DNA from: Limanda limanda
Lineage: Eukaryota > Chordata > Actinopteri > Pleuronectiformes > Pleuronectidae
DNA length: 64,000 nt
Assembly (NCBI RefSeq): GCF_963576545.1
Contig: NC_083648.1
Coordinates: 14,623,304-14,687,303, forward strand
Direction: 5' to 3'
The stretch's first letter is position 1, and every line of letters starts with the position of its first letter. The position numbers and the translations under genes are program-made. Below are positions 34,301 through 45,800 of the stretch, one piece after another. Below the pieces are notes generated by a model. That model was not told where the DNA came from. It did no database searches and saw nothing but the letters and a program-made list of their open reading frames with translations.

Positions 34301-37300
34301 TCTTAGCATAGGGGCAAGTAACCACAGTTTGGTTCACATGGTCTACTGGTATGCTCACTGTGTGAAGTGTTTAGGGAATGTGAACATGGTTTAGGTAAAT
34401 TGCCTAAAACGATAGGAAAAAACTGTAACAGTGATATACATGTGTTATCAATAGTCACCTTCACTCACCAGGTAACTTTGGCACACTCCTTATTTCTAGA
34501 TGTTAGGTATTCCTGTTACCTCAACACTTCAGTCCGCAGTCAAACAAGTGGCTATCAGCAGTGGACAGATTCTGGTCGCCAAGGGCAACCCCTCTGTCTC
34601 CAAGGTGATGGGTGGGAAGCAGGTTTTGGCTCAGGGTGTCGCTAAAGCCATTGTAAGTGGAGCCAGTGGCATCTCTGGTCAGCAGGCTGCTGCCAAGGCG
34701 GCTGGAGGTTCAGGAGGCAAGAGCGGAGGTCAGAGTTCACACCCAGACAACATGTATGATGTACAGGTCATGCTACGGCCGCACAATTGATTTTGAATGA
34801 TCCGCACAATATGAAACACACTGTTTTTTCGATAATTTATTTTAATGTTTTGACAATATAACAAAGAACAAACATTAAATACATACAAACATACAAAATA
34901 CATAAGTACCCAGACAATGTCCTTGTCCCCAAAGCTAGACCTCCCTTCCAGCATACAGACAAGAGAAATCAGAACAACAAAACAATAAAAAAAACACATG
35001 GGTAGAAAACTTCCATAACATCAGTTGTTGTGTAAGATTAGAGTCTGCACAGCACATGGATTGATAAAACATGGCAGCAGTATCCATGAACATGCATTTT
35101 ATTCTGTTATTATAGTCTTTTGATGAGGAAATGTCTTGACTTTTATTTCTGTCTTTATACATCCACAGTAATGGCTACTCTTCAGCTGCCAGCTAACAAC
35201 TTGGCCAATCTGGCCAATTTGCCTCCAGGCACCAAACTCTACTTGACCACCAACAGTAAGAACCCGTCAGGAAAGGGAAAGCTGCTCCTCATTCCGCAGG
35301 GAGCTATCCTCCGAGCCTCCAGTGCCAGTGAGTTATGCACCAGTATAAATCCTTTAAGATGCAGACGTTTGGAAAGAACTTTGTTGTCAGATATTAGTCA
35401 TTCAGAAACCTCCCTCCTTCATTCTGTTTTTAGTTCACAAACTTGACGAGCTGTAAGAAATGTAGGGTTTTAAAACTGGTGACAGAGTTTCTCTCACTGC
35501 AGATATTTCCCTCCTTATAACATAATGCTCCACACTGTATTTGTGGCCGCAATACACATAACATGAACGTGCAGAGCATTTGTTAAAGGTTTAGGTTTGG
35601 TCGTGTTGGAAACTTGAAGAAACTGATATACGTCATCAGACATGCAATAGAGAGATAGGTTAAAACTTTCTAGTGAGGCAACATCGAGTTTAAAGGAGGA
35701 TATTCAAGATACAACCCAGATATAAAGTTCTTAAAATTATACATTCTCCACTTTAAAAATGTAATTTCTAAAAAAAATAATTTGATTGCAGAGTGAGAGT
35801 GGGGGTTTTTGTTCAGCTTCTAATTTCTTGCTTTATATCATTTCTAAGCAGGAATCTAATATCCTACAAAACCCAAGGAAATGAACTAGATTGGATTCAA
35901 TTGATTAATGAGCTTGATGGTGTCAGTGACTCAGTATCCACGGCCTCTAAAACAAAAGTCTTGGCCCCCTGTAATTTTCCTCCGGCTCCGTAGATCACAC
36001 ACATCTGTATTAAAGCCCTTGTTGCTCTCGACTCATCCTAAAGTTTTTGAAAAGAAAGAAACCCACTTCTGAAGTGACCCTACAGTTTGAAACAGTCTGG
36101 TGACAGTTACAGATTTTGACTACCGCACTACCTTCTGGACAGTGACTCACTTGTAGTCATCTGTTTCATTCTGCAGAGTATTTAATGTGTAATGCTTGGA
36201 GCTAGAATCACTCAGTGAGATTAAAGAGATTTAGCAGCATCTGAAATAAAGATCCAAACCAACATTACTCTGCCTCCCCCTGCTTTGGAATCATTTATCA
36301 TGAATATGCTTTTACCTATTTGATTTTTCTCACATTAATAAATAGAAGATGATCTGTATTATTGGATAAACAGCGACAGATTTGTTTATGAGATTAGAGA
36401 CTGACGTGTTTCTGACTGTGTGTAATTTAGGTCAGCAGTCGCAGAGCAGCTCGTCTGCAGGCGCTGGGGGATCTCAGACCTCCTCCTCTTCCTCTTCGAG
36501 CAGTCTGCCTTCCAACCTCTCCTACACGTCCTACATCCTCAAACAGACCCCACAGGTGGGTGGAAATCCATTAATGCTATAATAGAAAACTTACTCTGGT
36601 ATAAAAGTTTTGTCTCTGATGTCTTTTTTACTTTTGCTTTATAGAACATTGTTATTTATTTGCCAACATAAAGATGCTTTACACACCATGCATTTAAATC
36701 AACTCAGTCATGAAAAGGTGTATTTACAGTTTGCCACTGCTGTTTATTTTCCTTCGCTATTCTCAGTATTCTTGTATTGTAGTTGGGAGGTTGATCCTGG
36801 TGTGTTTTTAATTAGAAACATTCATTACAGCATCATTGATCCTGTAGTCAGCTTTATGGACCGATTGTGCATATGTGCCAACAGCATAAAATCAGCTTGT
36901 CTGCAGAGAGGTTTCCAAACAACTTTAAAATGTTTCTGGGCTGTGTTTCATGTTAATGATCTATATTCAAGGTTAATTTCAGTGCTGTCTATCAGTCATT
37001 TATTTTGTACATCTCCCTAAACAGCTTAAGTGTGCATACAATACACACACACACACACACTAATGAATTGATTTAAAGGGAGGCTAATGCATTTTATATA
37101 AGATATTGCATATAAAGGATGAAACAGCTGAAGCAGTAGAATTGTTTCATGCTTAGAATAGGAACATACCTAATCCACCACATAGTGTGACATGAGTTGC
37201 GTTATAATCCTACCTTTTAAGATTATTTTGTTTGAAAGAGAATGGTTTCTGCTTTTGTATATGTGTTTTTTAAATGTGGAATGGATTATCTAGCTGAATT

Positions 37301-40300
37301 TAGACATGACAATTCCACTGACGTTATTGGATTACTACGTCATCCTTATCACTGTTTATCCATTTTTTCAAGGGCACATTTCTGGTGGGTCAACCGGCGC
37401 AGGGTTCAGGGAAGCAGGGTGTTTCCAGCTCTGCCGGTCACGCAGCATCATCTCCAGCGACTGTTACCCAGCAGGCCATCCGGGTAACAGCTGGACAGAA
37501 GGCAGCCATTCTGGCTCAGGTCAGTATTCACACAGTTAAGAGCTACAAGCAGTATCTGATGCTAACTGACAACATCATGGGGTACTTATCACTAAGGATC
37601 GAGCTTCAAGATTTTTGCACTTGAATTCCAGCTTTGGTGTTTGCCAGCACTTTAGTCCCAACTGAGCTGCCCTGGCTCTTCAGTTTTTGCTTCTCACTGA
37701 AATATCTTTTTAACCTCTAACCTCATTCTTACTTACTGCTGCACATCGTTTTTTTTAAACCAATGCAGTATGTGACCAAAATATGCTTATAACGTGACAT
37801 TTGTATTTATTGTTTATTCTTGTTGTTTGGTTGTATCAGGGTTGATGAACCAAACAGATGGTTGGAAGCTTTTCCACTTTTTTGTGTTTTTTGGCACTTA
37901 AATTTAGATATTAACTGGTTTATTTTTAAACTAACTGAAGAGCTATTGCAAACTGCAGTTTCCTGTGAATGTATGGGTCGTTGAAACTGTGAAGGGCTTG
38001 TCCAGTAGCAGCTGGTGTTGGCTTTACTCACCCAAGTGCTGCTTGGCTGGAGGTCAAGTCCCCTCATGTAGTTTTATTCTGTCTCACTTTATATAACAGC
38101 ACAGTAGCCGTTTTCATTTTTAACCATCTTGCTCTGCAGGCTGTTTGCAGAGTTCATATAGCCACAGTCAGTTTAATACAATTAGTCTTGTAATTGTGTC
38201 ATAATGTAGATTAATGTTACGCTTTCATAAGTTGAAAGAAAGTGTCACAATGAGTTTTGTTTGTGACCGACAGGTGGTTGGCAGCTCCCAGGGCGCACAG
38301 GTGAAGTTGTCAGACGGCTCAGTTAAGACTGTAACAGCAGCGGCAGCGGGTCATTTGTCCAAACCGGGGACGACCACATTGAGGATGACAGGCGGAGTCA
38401 TCACTGCTGCTAGCTCCACCCCCAGCTCTGTCGGCGCTGCAGCAGCGGGCAGCCAACAACAGGCTAGTTTCACAGTCCTCATATTTGTATGTTTTATTCT
38501 GCCTGACAGCTGGTCTCTTTTAAATGTAATGTCAAAAAAAACTGCAGTTACATTCAAATCTACGTGAAGCATTCTGTCATGCCTACATACTAGATTCATT
38601 AACTTGTCCATGTGGTTTAATATATAATATAGGAAATATGGCCTTACATATTTTTTAATTGCCAAAACAATTGTTTTGATTGTTTTGGAGGAAAATTTAA
38701 GTACATAGCTTTTGTGTTGTGGATTTATGTGTAAAAAGCAGGAGGTTTCTTTTGTATGAGGAATTATACCAGTTGAGCTCATTTTTTTTTTTCTTTGTAC
38801 AATTGAGGTTAAAGCTGTAGTGATGCAGCATTTGCCACTGCAGTATGAATACATGTAAAACTGGATTGATTCAGTGTGGCTGCAGTGGCAATGTCATCAG
38901 TGTATTTGTCAGAGAGAGCAGAGTGTGAAGAGCCCAATGCTGTTCATCAGCACCGGTCTGGGGGATTACAGCTTCAGTCAGTGGCCTCATTAACTTGAGA
39001 AATAGAAACTTCCTGCAGGCTCAAACGTAAAAACAAACATGTTTACAGTATGTAACAAACTGAGAAAACAAATGAATGCTCTATCAATATTGATAATTGT
39101 AACAATAAATGTCTTATTTCTTATAAGTTCAAGCCTATTTATTTTTGAGTGAGGGTGTGGTTTTAAACTCTTCTCTATGAACATTTTTACAAATTTTAGG
39201 TAGTTTACTTGCTCTGCATTCAAGCCATCTATCGATATATATGTATCGGAACCCCAGTTGATACAAACAGTAAAGATGTGCTCTCTGTGAGAGAACACTG
39301 ACTCTTTTGTCTTTGCAAATTCCATAAAACTAGTGACCTGGTCAAAACAGCTCACTGTCCCAGTTGGAAAACAAATGTGGACACAGCAGAGAAAAGACAG
39401 TAAACACCAACTCAAAAGTTCAAACACAGACTATTTATTTTTCCAGCACTCTTTTCCTTTATATTCACTGAAATCCAGCTTTATACGGATCTTATTATTC
39501 ACAATCACTATTGTGCAACTACAAAGAAAGTAAATTGTTTAGCCTTTAAACATTTTTTTCCACACCCTGCCTTAAAGTATTTAAAATGTACAAATGAAAG
39601 TTGATACCCAAACAAATACGAACATTTTTGAATGAAAGATTGTTATGTGACCCTTGCTATGTATAAACACTGAACACACACAGTAGTGACCCAGTTTGTC
39701 TTTTCAGACACCGAGCGACTGTTTCTGTTTACTTCCTGGTTAACAGCTTTGTGTTCCTGTAATCTGCACGCAGGCTGCCGAAGGTGGGAAGTCTGCGCCT
39801 CAGCACCACTCGCTCCTGGTGGCAGCCAACCAAGCAGCAGTAATCAGTGCAGCTAAGAGCGCCAGTGCTGCTGCTGCTGCTGCAGCCGCCGCCGCTGCTG
39901 CTGCCGCTGGTGGTGGCAGCCTGTCAAAGACAGCCGTGGCCACTTTGGTCAAGGGTGCTGGCAACTCTGCCACAATGACAAAGAGTGCAGCTGGTTCAAC
40001 TGGAGCTGTGGTAACAGTTGCCAAAGGCCCTGCTACATTGCCGGTCATCGGCATGTCCAAGGGTGCAGGAGTGGGGACTGTGGTGGGCGTGCCGAAGAGC
40101 AGCAGCACGTCATTGGTCACGGCAACCTCATTAGTCAGTGGGATGGCAGCCGGAGGAGGGAAGACTGGTACAACTCTCTCAGGTAGATGCAGAGAAACCT
40201 CACACTGCATCAGTCATCTGGTTCAAATGTACAAGTTTGATAATATTAACTGAGGAATTGCTCTGCATTTTGAACAATTTTGTCCAGGTATGCTGAAGAT

Positions 40301-42856
40301 CCATTCTGGAGGTTCCAGCTCTCAGCAAACGGTTTTAACCATCCCCGCCAACCAGCTCAAACAGCTGGGGGTTGGCACTGGGTCTGGAGGGATGCAGACC
40401 ATACTCATGCCTGTTGGGAAAGGTAGGTATCTGCAAACTACCAATTAAAGACAACATGTGAGGATTGCATATCCAAATACTGGATTCACAACTTCAAAAT
40501 GACCACATCTAATAGCAGCTTAAGGTAAATATCAGTGGGGTTTCGATATAACATGAAGCTTCATTGGTATTGATTGTTTTGTCAGTTTGCCACATCTTTT
40601 ACAGCAAGTGTTGAGATAAAGCATGTTGCTCTTCTAAATTACTTTAGAATTGAAAGGAGCATTTGCAAACAGTAACTTTATTCAGTTCATCTTTCTGAGG
40701 AGGAGTTTTTCGATCCATACGGCGACATCGAGTTTGAGAGAGCCTCTGTACGACCCATCTTCTTCCCTTCTCATTTTTCACTTCACCTTTAAGCCTGTTT
40801 GTCTAATGGCCCATCGATCCATCCTGAGTGTGCGTTTTCTTCTCTGTGTAGTCGTGTCTAAAGGCACAGTCTCAGCTACTCCCTCCTCCGCTTCTTCCTC
40901 CTCCTCTTCCAACAACCCTGGAGCAGCTGGAGCTGGAGCCTCCCCATGTCCTGCCATCCAGGCCTGCCCCTCCCTTGCTCTGCCCCTGGCACAAGGTGAG
41001 AGGGGTCAATCCCCTCCCCTTCTTTATTCCCAACCAATTTCTCTTTGTTTGGATTGGGTTTCATTGGAATAGCGTTCATACCAGTGGTAGCACAGATTTA
41101 GTTACTGATACCAAATTTTACGAGTTTATTTTATTGAGTGCAACATTATATAATTTACCAACATACGTTCAGACAGTCTTTCCCATTAACGATCTAGACT
41201 GTGGCTGCCCACCATATACTTATGTTTCCCGCCACAATTTAATAATGAACGCAAAATACTTTTACTCTTCTCATAATAATGTAAGTTAGTGTTTTGCTCC
41301 GTTGATTCCTTGTAAAACTGTCTACCTGCACTAGCACCATGAACTGAATCAGCTCTGTTGGAAACACTGGTAAAGATTAGATTCAATTGCATCAGTGTTC
41401 AATATAAATAAACAGCAGAACTTAAGAACACAATTATGCACAAAAATATTGTCATTTCTCATTGATGTGATGACAGATAATAAGTAAGTAAAGAGGAATC
41501 TGCTGCAGTGTTTGTATTCAGTGCTTGGTGCTTTAGATTATTTTGCTCTTTGATGGAGGTTCTAAGGCAGGGGTCTCAAACTCAAATTACCTGGGGGCCG
41601 CTGGAGGCAGTATCTGGGTGAGGCTGGGCCGCATCAGGTATTCCACAAAAAAAAAAACTTTGCTAAAAAAATCCAAACTTCTCTAATGTCATTACTAACA
41701 GTTATTTAACTTCAATGGGTTCTTCTGAACATGAATAGAATATTGAAGAACACGACCAGTTCTTGTAAACATGGTTTCTCTTGCCTACTTCTTGCTGCCA
41801 GAGACCTGGCAGCGCTTCCTCTCACATAGCTGAGCCACATTTGGCTTGAGGGAGGAAGCAGTTGAGACCCTCAGTATGGCTTGAAGATGATCATCAGTAA
41901 GCCTGGACCTGTACCTGGACTTATTGAAGTTCAAGGTGGAGAAGAGCTTTTCACACAAATATGTGCTCCAAAAAAGGCACATGGTCCGCTTGAACATTCG
42001 GGAAAGCTCAAGGAAGCTGGGGTTCAATTCTCACAAAAATTGCCCCAGCTTGTCTTCCTTTCCACTCACCTCCCTGAACTTGGCTTTGAGGTCAGAGTTG
42101 CACTGCAGGCCAATGAGCTCCATTTGAAGCACAGGAGGGGCATCTTGCACATCAAAGGAGAAGGGATCCGCAAAATTTTTGTAAAAGTCGCTCTGTGCGT
42201 CTTGAAGTCTGCAAATCTATGATCAAATTCCTCCTGTAGCCTCACATTTTTCTATACATTTTTGTGCTTACTTTGTGCCGGCGTGTTGGCTTGCCTGCGT
42301 TCTGGGACTTATTTGAGCAGATCCGGTACCTCTCGTATCGAAAAAAATATGAACATTAAAAAAAGTTTTTTAAGAAATGATTAAAATAAAATATAACAAT
42401 ATAATGTAATCACTAGAAAATTACGGAGCCCCTGTTGACATCGGTGGATGAATTACTAATTTGTGGCCACGCAATAACAAGATAATCTAATAAATTATAT
42501 ATAAAGCTTTCTTTACAACAGCATCACAATTCCATAAAATAATAACAAATGCAGACTTCTAAGATGAACCAAAATAACTAGCACATCGTCATGTACAGTC
42601 TGTGGCTCGGTGCGTAAATGTCACCACCAGAGGATGAGGGAATTTAAATCATTAAAATTCATCCACACATATCAGGTGTAAATAATAATGTAAAACAGCC
42701 CAGACTGTAAAATGTAGATATTAGCTCAATGACGTGTTATAAACTGCTGCGGTTTAGAATAATCTGTCTGCGTAAAGAAGCTCCCAAAACCTCACAGCGC
42801 AGCGTGTGCGTAAAGGAGCCGTGGTGTCCCTTGAATTTGCCTTCAATTTAACAAAT

Positions 42857-42890
<34 letters not shown>

Positions 42891-45800
42891 TGTGTTCCGT
42901 TCCGCTGGACACAGAAGTCGCCTTTGCTCAAGACGCCACTTTATTAATCACTGACATAAAGACTGATACCGTCACTGCAGTATAGCCTAAATAAGTCCCA
43001 CTGCATTGTAAGTGGCATGTGTGTGCTGTTTTAAGCGGCGTTTTATGTGCGTTCCGGGACCTGTGCTCGTCGTACCTGCGCTGTGATATGTACTTAGCGT
43101 TCCGGCACCTTGTGATTTATAAATGAAGCACTGGATACATCATGACCTGCGCGAAAGAGGGCAGAAAACTATGAATTTCACCCTCCTGCACCGCACATCC
43201 AAAGCCACTCTTTTCTCTCCCGGCTCTCTCTCTCACTCACTCTCACACGTATACACACACACGACCCCGCCCCCCATGTCACTCACTTGCATGCTGCGTT
43301 CACTGGTCAGGCACACAGTAGGAAACCAGAACATCATAACATTGTCCCACACAGCAGCTAACAGCGGAGCTGCTACAATGTTTGTGCGGGCCGCACTAAC
43401 ATTAAACTTTCATATTAAGGTGGGGGCCACAAAATATCGTCCCGCGGGCCGCGAGTTTGAGACCCCTGTTCTAAGGTGTATTTCCCGTCTACGCACATTC
43501 TTCTCATCACTGTCTTTTCTCTATTCATGTCAGTCTCAGTTTTTGAGTTTAATGAAATCAACTTTTATCTCCCTCTCTCTCTGCTGCTGCTACAGTGAAG
43601 ACAGAGCCAGGTGCCAGCACAGCTGTCACAGTGGGTCCATCTCCGCCGGTGACTGCCCCTGTCCCCACATCTGTTCATGTTGCCTCTGCAGCCACCACCG
43701 TCAAGCAGGAACAAGGGGCGGATAACTCATCGCACGACCTCATCAAGTAAGCAGGAGAAGGGGTCACGATGCCACATTCGTAAACAGTCTATGATTAATT
43801 CCTAGATGGACGGATTTACATTTTCTTTGGAGAAAAGCTACAAAACCAGAAACACATTTTTTCCACTGACAAAGCCATCACTGAACATTTGTTTTACTAC
43901 TTTAGTGTTATCATCCATTTTTTTACTCTTTCAACTGATTTCTCAGTGAAAATTAGTGGTACCCTCTGACCCCTGTGATTTCCTTCTCAGCACTGAGCAC
44001 ATGGAGACCATGATGCAGCTGCTGACAGCTGTGGTGAAGAAGTTCCCTCTGATTGTGGCAGAAAAGAGTAAGTGAGCTTGCCTTCTGTCTGTTGTAAACA
44101 ACTCCACGTATAAAAACCGACTGAGAGCTAATATACTTGTTTTGTTTGTTTGTTTGTTTAGCTGAAGACTCCCATCCATTCTGCGCCTCTTCAACAGAGC
44201 AGTATTATTCCTGGAATATCGGCAAACGCAGAGCATCAGAGGTTACTTTATTTTCTCTGCTTGTTTGTCTTTTGAAATGAAGGTTACAATTCAAACTCAG
44301 TGCTGCACAGCCTCAGTTTGTGAAGGTCCTCTCAGTTGAAATGTGCATTCATTGTGAAAATATTCTTGCTGAGAAACAGAGAAATAGTCAAAATACTTTA
44401 ATACACATTAAAGCATTACTGTTCATTACACATCTTTGCTGTCGTTTGAAAAGACAAAGCTTTATCTTAAACACGTGTAACGGCTCAGTAGACGAGTGAT
44501 TCTTCTCAGTAAAGGTTGAAGCCTGTTATTATCTCAGAGTGACAGCACCCACTTCCAATTTCCTACGCTCCAGATTCCAGGAGGAGAGTGCCTATAATGT
44601 CAGTAATAATTTGCAGTGTTTGCACTTTAGTTGTCTGTGTAATCTGTCTCGGTGCTCAGTCCTGACTCTGCGAGATTTCTGTTTGCCTTGCGTCTTCCTG
44701 TCTTATCAGGTCAGATGTGTGTCCCGGGTTTTTAGCTCCTCTCATCTCCTCCTAATGGGTTCGTCTGGAGCTCATAAACACCAGCCCGTGTACTAGCTGT
44801 CTGTTCTCTTTTCTCACAACTATAAATGGTTCTCAGACAAACCCAGAAATATCATGGATATTTATATCTACCGGTCGCTAATTTACATGAGGGGAGAGGG
44901 GACTCAAAGCTCATCATTAAACAGTGCGATCACAGGGGAAGAAAGGCTGCAAGGCACTGTATGCACACCAAGTCTCACCAGCCACAACATATTCATCTGT
45001 GTCACTTTGCAGATTTCAGGGCTTTTAGGCCGAATATAGGTTTGCTCAATATCGTCTGGCATGTTTTGCTGTAGCTTCAGCGAGCAGTGGCAGTGAAGCG
45101 GGTTGTCCAGGACGTGTTGGACCGCTCGCCGCGCCTGCAGGCCCTTACTCCGCCGAAGACCAGAGAGGTGGTGCAGTGGTGCCGGCAGAGGGGTTACACG
45201 CCACCTGACCCCGAGCCCCAACGCAAGAATGATGACGAATCCATCGAGGACATCCTCACGCAGATAGATAATGAGCCTGGTGAGTGTGTGTTTGTTCTTG
45301 AGAAAAGCCTCTGAAGAAGGATTATTTACTTTTGCCCATTTTTTTGCGATTTCACTGTTGACTCCTCTGCTTCCAGCTGCTCAAAGTGGATCAATATTTC
45401 CTCTTCAGCTTGGCATGTGTAGGCGTAGTGCTTCTGCAGTTACCAGTCAGTCCAGCAATGTGTTTGCAGTCCAGTTGGGTGTGAGGGCGGCCAGTGTGCA
45501 GCCTCAGTGTTTTTGTTCAGCTGTGTTGTATTAACAGGGAGTTCTTATTCATTTTGTCTGTGAGAGTCGAAGCTGCACAGCTCAGTGAGTCACCCACTTG
45601 CCCGAGCGAGACAATATGATAATCTGTTTGTTTTCTCCTCGTCTTTCCTCTCACAAATATTTTGATTTATAATTGTCAGAGTATTGAATCGATAAAATTA
45701 GTCAATATTTTGAACAAAAAGCATGGTTTTTCATCTTTGCTGTAAACAAACAGCCAAACAAGAAGAATCTACTATCCGACTGAAGTACTGAAGCACTTGA

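Larger units (their letters stand above)
31391..34427. mobile_element. Complete Tc1/mariner (IS630-superfamily) transposon in yeats2 intron 13
   Basis: The element spans 31393-34425 (3033 bp). It begins CAGTTTTTTCCTATCG and ends with the inverse, CGATAGGAAAAAACTG, and each end is bordered by TA (31391-31392, 34426-34427). The inverted repeats are about 80 bp long: the outer 20-25 bp are nearly identical, and the inner part (tcccta..cac..cacacagtg-like) is diverged. It carries a spliced transposase on the minus strand, opposite to yeats2. TA target use and CAGT ends are Tc1/mariner hallmarks. The boundaries come from the sequence; the subfamily is not assigned. Confidence 0.92.
41560..43476. 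mobile_element. hAT (Charlie-like) transposon remnant, 8-bp duplication
   Basis: The element 41568-43468 (1901 bp) has ends CAGGGGTCTCAAACTC and GAGTTTGAGACCCCTG and is flanked by identical ttctaagg (41560-41567, 43469-43476). The minus strand at about 42150-41785 still reads as the end of a hAT transposase. It shows an [19 protein letters not shown] segment, a stop, then [17 protein letters not shown] and [13 protein letters not shown], which is the hAT dimerisation region. Most of the transposase is missing, so this copy is internally deleted and cannot move by itself. It also carries a (GT)n run at 42858-42893. Confidence 0.9.
34729..43595. other. yeats2 introns between exons 14 and 22: contents
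   Basis: The long introns are 34729-35168, 35328-36430, 36556-37372, 37520-38273, 38463-39773, 40423-40851 and 40996-43595. They hold a (CA)n tract near 37041-37061 and the hAT remnant at 41568-43468. The other introns show AT-rich sequence without elements I recognise. Confidence 0.5.

Noticed and set aside
34729..34766. Alternative donors of the yeats2 exon starting at 34500 (after 34753, 34760 and 34766)
   Set aside because: They end in phase 2 or 0, whereas the next exon (TA ATG GCT ACT) needs phase 1, which only the border at 34728 provides.
43123..43725. 200-codon plus-strand frame
   Set aside because: It starts inside the hAT remnant, crosses intron DNA and enters yeats2 exon 43596-43746 in the wrong frame.
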